DNA from: UBA6224 sp963730375
GTDB taxonomy: Bacteria > Patescibacteriota > Saccharimonadia > Saccharimonadales > UBA4665
Direction: 5' to 3'
NCBI GenBank assembly: GCA_963730375.1
Contig: CAVSRJ010000004.1
Coordinates: 62,001 to 126,000 of the forward strand
DNA length: 64,000 bases
Below, piece by piece: positions 44,462-53,697 of the stretch. Position 1 is the stretch's first letter. Each line of letters begins with the position of its first letter. A program made the translations under genes and the position numbers. The notes beneath the pieces are model-generated. The model had not been told where the DNA came from. It did no database searches and saw only the letters and a program-made list of their open reading frames with translations.

Positions 44462-44680
44462 CTATTCAGGCGTTACTGGATTAACAGTCAACTCTCCAGT
44501 CTTAACATCCAAAGTAACGATATAACCATCTTCGTCACTAAATCCAGCACCCTGATCTCCAGTAGTTCTTATATCAGGGTCATGACAATGACTCTCACTG
44601 TCGATCCCCCAAAATGCATTCACTGCAAGCGTTCTACGCATTCTTTCACGTCTCGCTCCTGAACGAACTTCTTTTTCCAT
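44462..44680 (-). CDS. 72-residue cargo protein of the tRNA-Asn array
   Basis: Basic N-terminus (EKEVRSGARRERMRRTL), a His/Cys-containing middle (SESHCHDPD) and a beta-type acidic end (DEDGYIVTLDVKTGELTVNP). Real by promoter: TGG TATACT ends 6 bases before the ATG. It sits alone between repeat units 1 and 2. Function unknown. Confidence 0.7.
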   Translation of the reverse strand: MEKEVRSGARRERMRRTLAVNAFWGIDSESHCHDPDIRTTGDQGAGFSDEDGYIVTLDVKTGELTVNPVTPE

Positions 44681-44686
44681 AGATTA

Positions 44687-44695
44687 AGTATACCA
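44687..44695 (-). promoter_or_regulatory. Extended -10, leaderless, of the 72-residue cargo gene
   Basis: TGG TATACT on the minus strand, 6 bases before the ATG at 44680, inside the array. Confidence 0.6.
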
Positions 44696-44741
44696 AATCT
44701 AAACACCCTCTAAGCTAGAGAGTGTTTAAGTATAATCATTT

Positions 44742-44925
44742 TGGCTCCCGCGACTGGATAGCGGGCTTCGCCCTTTTCCGCTGTGGCGTGCTCGGAGCAA
44801 GCTCCTGTGCGCGTCCTCGCTCCACCGCACCAGCCGTTCGCTACGCTCACTTTCTCTGGTTCGTATCCTGCCGGCGAATAATATAAAAAGCACCGGCAAA
44901 TGCCGATGCTTTTTATATGGCTCCC
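44742..44925 (-). repeat. tRNA-Asn array repeat unit 1, next to the tRNA
   Basis: 184 bases, 97% identical to unit 3 (six mismatches). Its tRNA-proximal end is the real tRNA 3' end; its distal end (44742-44759) is an exact 18-base copy of that 3' end including CCA. Includes the tRNA terminator, an inverted T-arm copy around 44866-44878 and hairpins. Confidence 0.85.
44882..44917. terminator. Terminator of tRNA-Asn
   Basis: 36-base hairpin with AAAAAGC/GCTTTTT arms immediately after the encoded CCA. Confidence 0.85.
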
Positions 44926-44992
44926 GCGACTGGATTCGAACCAGTGACATTTCGGTTAACAGCCGAACGCTCTACCGCTGAGCTACGCGGGA
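44918..44992 (-). tRNA. tRNA-Asn (GTT)
   Basis: Acceptor TCCCGCG/CGCGGGA, D-arm GCTCAGCGGTAGAGC, anticodon loop CTGTTAA (GTT), T-arm CTGG TTCGAAT CCAG, discriminator G and encoded CCA. Anchors a tandem array of 3'-end copies extending to 43525. Confidence 0.96.
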
Positions 44993-45051
44993 TTATCGCT
45001 ACAACAGAGGGGATTATACCGAACGAGCGGTGTTTGCGCAACTTCGGTTTG

Positions 45052-46239
45052 CTACTTATCGAGGCCAAGCTGTTCGTCGAGGAACTGGCGCTTTAGTTTG
45101 CCAGGAACCTCTTGAATTTTGCTACGCACGTAGCCGCGGTTGATCTTGTGGCGATTGCGTAGGACGTCGCGATAGACCTTTTCGTAGCCGTCTACCATTT
45201 GGTTGACTGAGAATTTAGTTTTGACATGATCGCGGCAGGCGCGGCGATCCAGTTTGTGCACCTTTTTGACTGCCGTACACATGTCGGCAATGCTGTCGAC
45301 AACGTAGCCAGTGACACCGTCTTCGATGATTTCGGGTGCGGCGCCGCGGCGAAGTGAAATCACCGGTGTGCCACAAGCCATTGCCTCAACGGTTGTAAGG
45401 CCGAATGGCTCCTCCCACTGCACCGGGGTCAGAACAGCCTTGGCTTTCTGGTAGTAGCGGGGTAACTGAGCTTGTTCAATATAGCCCAGATACAAGATTT
45501 GATCGTCCAACTCTGGCTTGATGTACTGGTCAAAGTACTCTTGGCCTGGTCCAAAGGCTGAACCGATGATGAGTAAGCGATGCTTGGTTTCCTTGGCAAC
45601 CTGGACAGCCTCTTTAATACCCTTCTCGCGGGCAATACGGCCAACAAATAGCAGATAATCTTCTGGCTCATCAGAAAAACTAAATTGTTTAACATCCGTG
45701 CCGTTGTAGACAGTGGCTGCGTAGTTGATATCCGGCGCGTCTCGACGCTGGTTGTTTGAGATAGATACGAAGTGCTGGTTTGGTGTCATGTATAGGTCAA
45801 ACATGTCGCGGTACCATGCATAAAATGGATCGTGCATGGTGTAAACAACCGGGATTCGTGGATTCATCTGGGCAGCAGCCAGAGCAATCTCCGGGTGGTG
45901 AAAATGCAGTAAGTCGTAGTGGTGGCGCTTGGCACGGCGGAACATCTCGTTGACCATGTAGCGGTCCCAGTTGCCCGGCACGTAATGTGCCATATGTTCG
46001 ATGTTTACGAGCATCGATTTGAATTCCTCCTGGTTGTGCACCAATGGACGAAGGTTGAGCGTAATAACATTGACGCCAGGAATATCCAGCTCTGAGCCGA
46101 GTGGTGCATAAATGTCGACCGAGTGTCCTCGTTCGGCGAGCCCCCTGGCAATAGCGATCTCGAGATCGATCGGGGCGTAAATCATATCAACTGGTCTAGG
46201 TACCGGGATGTATCCCCGGACTAACATGGCAATTTTCAT
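45052..46239 (-). CDS. GT4-family glycosyltransferase
   Basis: 395 residues, two Rossmann halves. N-terminal KIAMLVRGYIPVPRPVDMIYAPIDLEIAIARGLAERGH, donor-side VGRIAREKGI and the EX7E motif EEPFGLTTVEAMACGTPVI. Transfers sugar from a nucleotide-sugar to an unknown acceptor, probably in glycolipid or surface polysaccharide synthesis. Start at 46239 by homology; upstream in-frame codons look non-coding. Divergent from the GH13 gene. Confidence 0.92.
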   Translation of the reverse strand: MKIAMLVRGYIPVPRPVDMIYAPIDLEIAIARGLAERGHSVDIYAPLGSELDIPGVNVITLNLRPLVHNQEEFKSMLVNIEHMAHYVPGNWDRYMVNEMFRRAKRHHYDLLHFHHPEIALAAAQMNPRIPVVYTMHDPFYAWYRDMFDLYMTPNQHFVSISNNQRRDAPDINYAATVYNGTDVKQFSFSDEPEDYLLFVGRIAREKGIKEAVQVAKETKHRLLIIGSAFGPGQEYFDQYIKPELDDQILYLGYIEQAQLPRYYQKAKAVLTPVQWEEPFGLTTVEAMACGTPVISLRRGAAPEIIEDGVTGYVVDSIADMCTAVKKVHKLDRRACRDHVKTKFSVNQMVDGYEKVYRDVLRNRHKINRGYVRSKIQEVPGKLKRQFLDEQLGLDK

Positions 46240-46341
46240 TCGGTAATCCGACTTTCTGTACCTAACGTATACTAGCATAGCAGTCAATCGCGGCAAAAAT
46301 ATAACAGAGGTAACGGTACTGCAATGCTTATGGTTTGCTGG

Positions 46342-46347
46342 TACAAT
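46342..46347 (+). promoter_or_regulatory. Extended -10, leaderless, of the GH13 gene
   Basis: TGG TACAAT ends 6 bases before the ATG at 46354; no ribosome-binding site. Confidence 0.6.
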
Positions 46348-46353
46348 AGAACT

Positions 46354-48010
46354 ATGCCAAAACAACGACCGCCATGGTTTCGTGGCTCGGTCATGTACCA
46401 GATATATCCGCGCAGTTTTTGCGATAGTAATGGCGATGGTGTTGGAGATTTGCCCGGCATCATCAGTAAACTTGACTATCTAAAAGGTCGGCCTGATTCC
46501 CTCGGAGTCGATGTTATCTGGTTATCACCGTTCTACCCCTCCCCTATGGCAGATTTTGGCTACGATGTGGCTAACCACCGCGATGTTGATCCGGTATTTG
46601 GCACGCTCAAAGATTTCAAAAAACTGGTTGCGGATGCGCACAAGCGTGACATAAAAGTGGCGGTTGACTTCATTCCGAACCATACCTCCGAGGAACACCC
46701 ATGGTTTGAGCAGTCACGGAGCTCGCGGGACAACAACAAGCGTGACTGGTTCGTATGGGCTGAACCTAAGCCTGACGGGTCGCCACCCAATAACTGGATA
46801 AGTGTCTTTGGTGGCCCTGCCTGGGAGTTCGACGAACAAACTGGCCAGTACTACCTGCATAGTTTTCTCAAGCAACAGCCCGACCTCAACTGGCGCAACC
46901 CAGCGGTGCGCGAAGCTATGTTGGACAATATGAAATTTTGGTTGGATTTGGGGGTTGATGGTTTTCGCGTCGACGCCGTCGCTGGCCTATCCAAAGACAA
47001 GGCCATGCGTGATGACCCAATAAACCCCGATTTTGTGCCGCACAGCGGCCAAAACCCCTATGAACAGCTCATCCACAAATACAGCGCTGAGGGGCACGAA
47101 CTATTCGAGTATCTGCGCGATATGGCCGCGGTCGTCAAAAGTTATCCGCAGCGGTTCATGGTTACAGAGTTTTACCCGGACGAAGATGGTGACGTTCCAG
47201 CAGAGACCCGTGAGTACATGAAGTATTACGAACACGTCGATGCCACAGTCAGCGCTCCCCTCAATTTCGAGGGAATTACGACGGAGTGGGACGCGACCAA
47301 ATTTCGCAAAATATATCCAGATTTTTCAGCGCGCGATGGGCGATGAATACGCGCCCGTCTATTGCATGGGCAATCACGATAATAGTCGGGTAGCGGCGCG
47401 CTTTGGCCGACCGGCTGCACGGGTGGCGGCTACACTCCAGCTGACCACGCCGGGTATGCCAGTGATTTATTACGGCGACGAGCTGGGCATGATTGACGGC
47501 GTTATCCACGCCAGCCAGCGCCAGGATCCATTTGCGGCACATCACGATGAACTCATCAGCCTAAATCGTGACCCAGAGCGAACTCCCATGCCATGGAATA
47601 GTGAACCTGGAGCTGGCTTTAGTACAACCAAGCCGTGGCTGCCTATCAACAGCGATCACACCTTCTATAACGTCGCGAACGAGCAACAGGACGACGTATC
47701 GTTTCTGCGCATGTATCGCCGGCTTTTGACGTTGCGTAAACAATCAGAGGCGTTGCGTCATGGACTATTTGCCATGCTTCCGCGCCAGCACGATGTTGTG
47801 CTGTATCGGCGTTCGTCGAAACGAGAATGTTTTGTGGTGGTGTTGAACTTTGGCTCGAGCTGGGCATCTGTCGAACTTGAGGATGAAGATGCTGGGGTGA
47901 CCGTATTTTCCACTCACCCGTTCGATGAGCACGAACCGCGTGCCGTGTTTCGGCTACGCCCCTACGAAGCTATAATCGTCAAAGTCAAAAAACTTAACCA
48001 TCGAGTGTGA
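46354..48010 (+). CDS. GH13 alpha-glucosidase-like enzyme, frameshifted
   Basis: About 551 residues when joined. Cytoplasmic by lack of signal. GH13 motifs: DFIPNHTS, the nucleophile in DGFRVDAVAGL, the acid in MVTEFYPDE, and MGNHDNSRVA. The break is near 47325, in a TTTTT run between FRKIYPDF and QRAMGDEYAP; removing one T joins them. Closest in pattern to oligo-1,6-glucosidase/alpha-glucosidase, acting on short alpha-glucans or sucrose-like substrates. Overlaps the ABC-F gene end by 17 bases. Confidence 0.88.
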
Positions 48011-49652
48011 TAGTTTCGCCGCCGAGTTTGTTGGCGAAGTAGCTATCGTGTGAAATGTAGATGACTGCGCCATGGTATTGGCCGAGCGCATTTTCGAGCT
48101 CTTCGATGCTGGGCAAGTCGAGGTGGTTGGTTGGTTCGTCGAGGATGAGCAGTAATGGGTCGCCGAGCAGCATGCGTATGAGTTGGAAACGTGCTTTTTG
48201 ACCGCCGCTCAATCGTGAAATCTGGGTAGCTCCATCAACCGCCGGGTTGAATAGGTATTGCCCGAGTAATTGTTTGATTTTCTCTTCGCCAACCTTCACG
48301 TCCTTTTCCAGACAGGAGCGCTCGATGGCGTCATGGAGGGTCATCGTCAGGAATTTTGTGTCGATTTCTTGCTCGTACTGGCCAATGGGGACTTCGTGTT
48401 CGACCGCGACGGTGCCACTAAACCGCGTGGCTGAACTCTTGGTCGCATTCGCCGATGCGATAATTTCGTTCACGAGGGTCGTCTTACCGGCTCCGTTCCG
48501 ACCGTGTAGTCGGATGCGCTCACCCTCACGAAGACTAAAATCAACACCTTCAAATAACGGCACGTCGGAATAGCCCAGGCTCAAATCGCGCGATTCGACC
48601 AGCACACGTGATGAACGACTCTGCTTGCTGCGCGTATTCAGCTGAATATTCTTGGCTTTGTATTTGCCGTAGGCGTCGGAGAGTTTTGGTGTAAGGTCTT
48701 CGACATTTTCGCGGTCTATCCAGAATGATGGTTGTTCGGTCTGCTCCAGACGCTCTAATTCCGCTGCGGTCTTCTGCTCCTGGGATTTGAAGCGCTTGAT
48801 GGTGCCAGGGTCGCGCGCCTTTTCCTTCATGCGGCGGAAGCGGATGAGATCCTCACGTAGGTTCTTGATACGGCGCTGCGTAATGTCGTATTCGTTGACC
48901 TGGGAAGTGATTTGGTTCTTGTTCACCGACAAATAATGGTCATAGTTCCCGCGGAACATGTAGGCGCGGCCGTTGCGAATCTCGACGATTTTGTCGACGG
49001 CCTGCAGCACGTCACGGTCGTGGGTAATGACCATGACGGCTTCTTGTGCTGCATTGAGCCACTTGATGAACTCAGCTTTCGCAATGTAGTCCATGTGGTT
49101 GGTCGGCTCGTCGATAAGTGCCAGGTGGCCACGGGCGCGCTGCACTTTGATAAGTTCGACCATGCGTTTTTGACCGCCGCTCAGGTCGCTGAGTGGAGCC
49201 TCGAGCTTGGCAGGATCAAGCTGATATGCTTCCATAGCCTGCGTGAGTTCATTTTCAATCTCGAAATATCCGAGCTGTGTAAAGCGTTCTAGTGCATCAC
49301 TGTAGGCTTGGAGTTTGTGTGTGCTGTCGCCCATGTGCTCCGGATAGGTTGCAATGATGTGATGGAGCCTCGCAAACTCAGGCAAATCGCCCTGAATGTA
49401 TTCCAGCACGGTCTTGTTTTCGTGTCCGTGATGCTCCTGTCTGCTCGCAATAATGGTGGCGCCGCGCTTGATTTCGACTGTACCCTGGTAATCCTTGTCT
49501 TCTCCAGTGATGATGTTCAGCAACGTGGATTTGCCGGTGCCGTTTCTCCCAATCAGTCCAACTTTCTCGCCGGGATTAACGTCAAAGCGCAGATCGGTGT
49601 ACAGAACCTGTGAACCGAACGATTTCTCAGTAATATCAATATTCAATAACAT
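47994..49652 (-). CDS. ABC-F ribosome-associated ATPase
   Basis: 552 residues, two ATPase modules and no membrane domain. GRNGTGKST/GRNGAGKTT Walker A, LSGGQKRMV/LSGGQKARF signatures, LIDEPTNHMD/LILDEPTNHLD Walker B. The linker between modules (about 235-320) is Arg/Lys-rich and helical, as in ABC-F proteins that enter the ribosomal E site. Subtype cannot be fixed. Followed by 10 bases, then smpB upstream, so both translation factors may share a transcript. Confidence 0.93.
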   Translation of the reverse strand: MLLNIDITEKSFGSQVLYTDLRFDVNPGEKVGLIGRNGTGKSTLLNIITGEDKDYQGTVEIKRGATIIASRQEHHGHENKTVLEYIQGDLPEFARLHHIIATYPEHMGDSTHKLQAYSDALERFTQLGYFEIENELTQAMEAYQLDPAKLEAPLSDLSGGQKRMVELIKVQRARGHLALIDEPTNHMDYIAKAEFIKWLNAAQEAVMVITHDRDVLQAVDKIVEIRNGRAYMFRGNYDHYLSVNKNQITSQVNEYDITQRRIKNLREDLIRFRRMKEKARDPGTIKRFKSQEQKTAAELERLEQTEQPSFWIDRENVEDLTPKLSDAYGKYKAKNIQLNTRSKQSRSSRVLVESRDLSLGYSDVPLFEGVDFSLREGERIRLHGRNGAGKTTLVNEIIASANATKSSATRFSGTVAVEHEVPIGQYEQEIDTKFLTMTLHDAIERSCLEKDVKVGEEKIKQLLGQYLFNPAVDGATQISRLSGGQKARFQLIRMLLGDPLLLILDEPTNHLDLPSIEELENALGQYHGAVIYISHDSYFANKLGGETITLDG

Positions 49653-49662
49653 ACACGGTCGC

Positions 49663-50127
49663 TTAGTGACGAATCTTTAGTGCGGCGGCCATGCTGCGTT
49701 TTTCGTCGCGCGCCTTGAGCGTTTGACGTTTGTCGTAGAGCTTTTTACCTTTGCCCACCGAGATGCGGACTTTGATATAGCGACCCTGGGTGAGGATTTC
49801 GAGTGGGACGATGGTGCGACCCTGCTGCTTGGCGGCGATCAGCGCGTCAATCTCGCGGCGCTTGGCCAGGAGTTTGCGGGTGCGACGCTGCTCCTCTTCG
49901 TTCAGTGGAATGCCAGGGGATGAACCGACCATAGCATTCAATAAATACAGCTCATCATCTTTGACCGTCACGTAGGCGCCACGTAGGCTGCCCTGACCCA
50001 GCCGCAGGTTCTTGGTCTCTTTGCCGGTCAGTTCAATTCCCACGACCAAACTATCACCTAGCTCGTAATCGTGCCGGGCGCGACGGTTCTGAATCATCTT
50101 AGTCTGAGGACGTTTCTTCTTAGCCAT
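49663..50127 (-). CDS. smpB: SmpB, tmRNA-binding protein
   Basis: 154 residues, normal length. RRARHDYELGDSLVVGIELTGKETKNLRLGQGSLRGAYV with a C-terminal helical tail KKLYDKRQTLKARDEKR. Binds tmRNA (ssrA) and rescues stalled ribosomes. No ssrA gene is seen in this window. Start by homology; a CATACT lies 9 bases upstream. Confidence 0.96.
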   Translation of the reverse strand: MAKKKRPQTKMIQNRRARHDYELGDSLVVGIELTGKETKNLRLGQGSLRGAYVTVKDDELYLLNAMVGSSPGIPLNEEEQRRTRKLLAKRREIDALIAAKQQGRTIVPLEILTQGRYIKVRISVGKGKKLYDKRQTLKARDEKRSMAAALKIRH

Positions 50128-50220
50128 GATGGTTCTAGTATGGACTACAGGCGCCTTCTTGAAAACACCTTAGCCAATTCTAAATTTTTCCAGGAATATG
50201 ATTACGCACGCAGCCGTGGC

Positions 50221-51121
50221 TTATTCGAGCATTTTTTCTATTTTAGTCCAGACTGCGTCATTGCCAACCTTTTTGATTTGGTAATACCACCACTCTGCGC
50301 CCCAAAAATCTATCGGGTAGCGTCCGATGCGTTTGGCCCAGGCGATGTTTTGCTCGATGCGCTCTGGGCTCATAGATTTTGCTTGTTGCTCGGGTGACAT
50401 CTGCCAGATGGCTTTCGGCCCCCAAGGTTCGGCCTGAAGTTCGTGGATGCTCACCGGTTTGCGCAATAATTTCTCGATAAGCCACGCCCGCGCTTGGTGG
50501 AGCCACGGTCGCTGGATGGTCTCGGTATAGTAGCCATTTTGGTGCATGACGGTGTAGAGCGAGAATCCAACGTTGTCGGGGCGCGGCGAGCGGATGGGCA
50601 CGCCCCAGCCGTTGCTCGTGCTCATGATGATTGGCCGTGATGGGTCGAGCCGTTTGACTAGGCTGTACTCTGCTCGGAGGCGTCGCCGGTCTATCTGGAT
50701 ATTGCGGCCGAAGCCCTTGAGCAGGGCTTCATTCTCGAGCTGCCAGCTAATGATAGCTGGGTGGGCTTTGTACCGCTTTACGACCGCCTCGACGAACGCA
50801 AGTAGCGCTGCAGATTTCTCTTCGACGGAGAGGGAGCGCCCACTCCGGCCAGTGATACTCTGGCCAGCGTGGTTGCTTGACTCCCAAGCAGAGGCTGATG
50901 ACGCCACCTTTTTTCGCGACGTTGGCAATTTGCCAGTCGAGCTCGCGGAAGTCGTATCTCCCCTGCTCTTTCTCAAGTTCATTCCAATAACTCATGAGTC
51001 TAAACCGCCGCCAACCACTGGCCAATAGCCATGCCAGCGTTTCTTCGGCATCGATTCCTAGGTTACGGCACTGTTTTGGGCTGAAACTGATGCCATATTT
51101 CTGATGATCAATCAGTTGCAT
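50221..51121 (-). CDS. GH-A clan glycosidase-like protein, copy 2, frameshifted
   Basis: About 300 residues when joined; paralogue of the 51108 protein. Frame 1: ISFSPKQCRNLGIDAEETLAWLLASGWRRFRL to WPEWALP; the rest (SVEEKSAALLAFVEAVVKRY, QLENEALLKG, SIHELQAEPWGP, FWGAEWWYY) is in another frame. Break near 50835. QLENE and HELQAEPW carry acid/base and nucleophile Glu in clan GH-A style. Unlike copy 1 it has no N-terminal anchor. Confidence 0.7.
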
Positions 51122-52088
51122 AGAGATGTTTTGCCACTTGCCACACCGAGTCGTCATGGAGCACGGTCATGCGGTAATACCAGTATTCTGCGCCCCAGTA
51201 ATAGACTTCGCGCATGCCGGTTGCCTTGGCAAACGCGACTCGGTCCTGGAATCGTTTGGCGTCGAACGTTTTGTTCTGTTCGGCCAGGCTGGTGTCGAGA
51301 ATGCCCTGCCCACGTGGGGGCCACGGCTCGGCCTGCATCTCGTGTAGCACCGAATCTTTGCCAGTTAATAGCTTTTCGCCTCCAGCTAGGAAGCCGTAAT
51401 ACCAGGCTGGGAATGGGTATTGCAGATAGCGTTTGGTGACGGTTGCATCCCAGACTCGGCGATACACCGAGATGCCAATTTCGTCAGGCAGTGGTTGGCG
51501 TAGCATCAGCCCAGCGTAGTTGTTGCTGCGGCTGATAATGACCGGGTGGTGCGGATCGAGTTGTTTGACCAGTGCCAGTTCCTCACTCAGCCGTTGCCGG
51601 TCAAAGTTATAGCATTCGCCGAAGTGGTTGAAGTACTCGTTCTCGAGCTGGTAGCTCTCTAATGCTGGGCTGTCTTTGTAGCGTTCGATGACTTTTGTCA
51701 TGAAGGATTCGAGCTGTGGCTGCCATTGGGCTGCTGGCTGTTTGGTATCGACCCAGTCAGGCGCATGGCACTCTGGCCAACGCGGTTGACGCAGTCCGAT
51801 TGCTAGGGAGACTTTACTGCCGCTGGCTTCTGCCTTTTGCATTTGCCAATCCAGCGAGGAAAAATCATATGTTCCCTGCTCTGGCTCCAGCTGGTCCCAG
51901 TAGCTGACGAGCCGGAAGTGCCTCACTTTGATGTCGAGCAGGGCATCCATGGTTTCTTGGGCGTCTAGGCCGAGATACTCGGCATAGCTGGGTATAAACG
52001 TCACACCCTGAACATACGGTTTTCCCTGCTCGCTGTGGCGATACCACACGGCAACGGCGTACATGGTTGAAGGAATGAGAATTGCCAA
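51108..52088 (-). CDS. GH-A clan glycosidase-like protein, copy 1
   Basis: 326 residues. N-terminal hydrophobic segment (about 1-16) suggests anchoring or export; TIM-barrel pattern with FRLVSYWDQLEPEQGTYDFSSLDWQ, QLENEYFNHFG and LHEMQAEPWPP carrying the two likely catalytic Glu. Resembles GH42/GH5 enzymes but no family is certain. The start is taken as TTG at 52088, with little support. Overlaps copy 2 by 14 bases. Confidence 0.72.
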   Translation of the reverse strand: MAILIPSTMYAVAVWYRHSEQGKPYVQGVTFIPSYAEYLGLDAQETMDALLDIKVRHFRLVSYWDQLEPEQGTYDFSSLDWQMQKAEASGSKVSLAIGLRQPRWPECHAPDWVDTKQPAAQWQPQLESFMTKVIERYKDSPALESYQLENEYFNHFGECYNFDRQRLSEELALVKQLDPHHPVIISRSNNYAGLMLRQPLPDEIGISVYRRVWDATVTKRYLQYPFPAWYYGFLAGGEKLLTGKDSVLHEMQAEPWPPRGQGILDTSLAEQNKTFDAKRFQDRVAFAKATGMREVYYWGAEYWYYRMTVLHDDSVWQVAKHLYATD

Positions 52089-52224
52089 TACAACAACGGA
52101 TAATGACCGCGTATTTCAGCCATGGATTTGTTGGCATCCGTCCAACCAGCGCATGCCAGACGGCAACCGGTTTGCTTGGAGAGTCCCCATTGGTGGTATT
52201 CAGCGGATGTAAAGGCATCTTTGC

Positions 52225-52230
52225 TATTAT
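52225..52230 (+). promoter_or_regulatory. Extended -10, leaderless, of the GT2 gene
   Basis: TGC TATTAT ends 7 bases before the ATG at 52238. Confidence 0.55.
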
Positions 52231-52237
52231 ACCTGTT

Positions 52238-53095
52238 ATGAGTGTGAAGCATGAACGGATCAGTCTGGTCATCCCTGTCTTCAATGAAGCTGATCAGCTA
52301 GTCGCCTGTTTGTCTTCGGTAATGGCTCAGCGACGCCCTTTCGATGAGATTATCGTGGTAGACAACAACTCGACCGATGATAGTATCGCCATAGCAAAAG
52401 GTTTTCCCGGTGTAACGGTCATACATGAAGCTCGCCAGGGCGTTGTGTATGCTCGCGAGCGCGGTTTTAATACTGCTACCGGTGACATAATTGCCCGGAT
52501 AGATGGAGATACCAGACTGCCGCATGACTGGACACAGGAGTTGTTGCAAGTATTTGATGATAAGAGCCTTGCTGCAACGAGCGGAAAAATAGCGTATTAC
52601 AATATGGCGGGTCATGAATTGGTGGATTTTGCAGATGTGGTGGTACGTCGATTCTTGCGCAGGGTGCTGGGTTCACAAATGTTCATGCAGGCTGCCAATA
52701 TGGCAATGCGTCGTGATGTCTGGCAGGCGGTGCGTCCATATGTCTGTCGGCGTGGAGGCGTCCACGAGGACTTTGATTTGAGTTTGCATGTACAGCAGCT
52801 GGGCTACCGAGTGACGTTTGATGAGCGATTGCGGGCTGGGATAGATTTGCGTCAGCTGGGTGGCGGGTTTTCAACCTTTGCGAATTATTTCTGGCATTGC
52901 CCAAAGACCTATATGCAACACAAAGCTTGGCGTGGCATCTTCATCTACCCCATTATTCTCATCGTAATTGTCAGTTTCCCGATTCTGAAGCTACTCCACC
53001 GCGGTTATGACGCACATAAGCGTCGGTTTTCAATGCGCAAATTATTGCAGGGTAATTCGTCAATCCGCGTTAATCCAGCGACATATGTTGATTAG
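52238..53095 (+). CDS. GT2-family glycosyltransferase
   Basis: 285 residues. ISLVIPVFNEADQLVACLSSV, IIVVDNNSTDDS and the metal-binding DGDT; the C-terminal third has a hydrophobic helix (about 230-250) that anchors it to the membrane. Probably adds sugar to lipid-linked or surface polymers. The start is chosen by homology and the nearby -10 box. Overlaps the nuclease gene end by 4 bases. Confidence 0.9.
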   Translation: MSVKHERISLVIPVFNEADQLVACLSSVMAQRRPFDEIIVVDNNSTDDSIAIAKGFPGVTVIHEARQGVVYARERGFNTATGDIIARIDGDTRLPHDWTQELLQVFDDKSLAATSGKIAYYNMAGHELVDFADVVVRRFLRRVLGSQMFMQAANMAMRRDVWQAVRPYVCRRGGVHEDFDLSLHVQQLGYRVTFDERLRAGIDLRQLGGGFSTFANYFWHCPKTYMQHKAWRGIFIYPIILIVIVSFPILKLLHRGYDAHKRRFSMRKLLQGNSSIRVNPATYVD

Positions 53096-53697
53096 TAACT
53101 AGTAGCCGCTTCGGACTGGGTTTCGTTCATTTTGTAGCCGCCGCCGTCGCTGGGCGTTGGCTGGCAATTGCCCCAGAGCCCTTTGTTGTGCTGTTGTGCA
53201 TCCCGCTGTGCTTGGGCAAACTGCTCGGACTTACTGAACGGAAAATAGGGGTAATAAAAAGCGTAACCTTCCTGGATATTTCGTAGATTAAGGTTGGTGC
53301 CGTCGGGCAAATAGACATAGCGAAGCAAGCGGTCGTAGCGGTCGCGATTGGTCGATAAAGAGTCTGAGGCCAGGCGGACTTTGCCACCTGCCTGTTCTAT
53401 AAGTGCCTTGGTGTGAGCCGAAGCAGCAGGACCGTAACATTGCACTGGGGTATTCGGGCGATGTGTTTCTGGTGTATCAATGCCGATAAAGCGAATATCT
53501 TCGATGTTCCCGTTCATATCAACGGCGATGGTGTCACCGTCGACGTAATGGTCAATACGGTAGAGCCCGGGCTGCATGGTCTCGGCGCCCTGCTCCAGCC
53601 CGTTAAACCAGCCGTAATATTGGCCAACGGCGAGTATGACCACAGCTAGTACAGTCAGCCACGATATGTGTTTGCGGCGAGGGCGGCGATATCTCAT
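53092..53697 (-). CDS. Membrane-anchored thermonuclease (SNase family)
   Basis: 201 residues: membrane anchor (about 12-30), then an OB-fold nuclease with DGDT, IRFIGIDTPETHRP (Arg, Asp and Glu of the site) and DRYDRLLRYVYL (second Arg), close to staphylococcal nuclease. Facing outward it could degrade external DNA for nucleotide uptake, useful in an organism with little nucleotide synthesis (inference). Coupled to the kinase gene by ATGA. Confidence 0.92.
   Translation of the reverse strand: MRYRRPRRKHISWLTVLAVVILAVGQYYGWFNGLEQGAETMQPGLYRIDHYVDGDTIAVDMNGNIEDIRFIGIDTPETHRPNTPVQCYGPAASAHTKALIEQAGGKVRLASDSLSTNRDRYDRLLRYVYLPDGTNLNLRNIQEGYAFYYPYFPFSKSEQFAQAQRDAQQHNKGLWGNCQPTPSDGGGYKMNETQSEAATSY

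Noticed and set aside
43525..44925. CRISPR array
   Set aside because: Three long units of 184-208 bases separated by genes; no short regular repeats and spacers, no cas genes.
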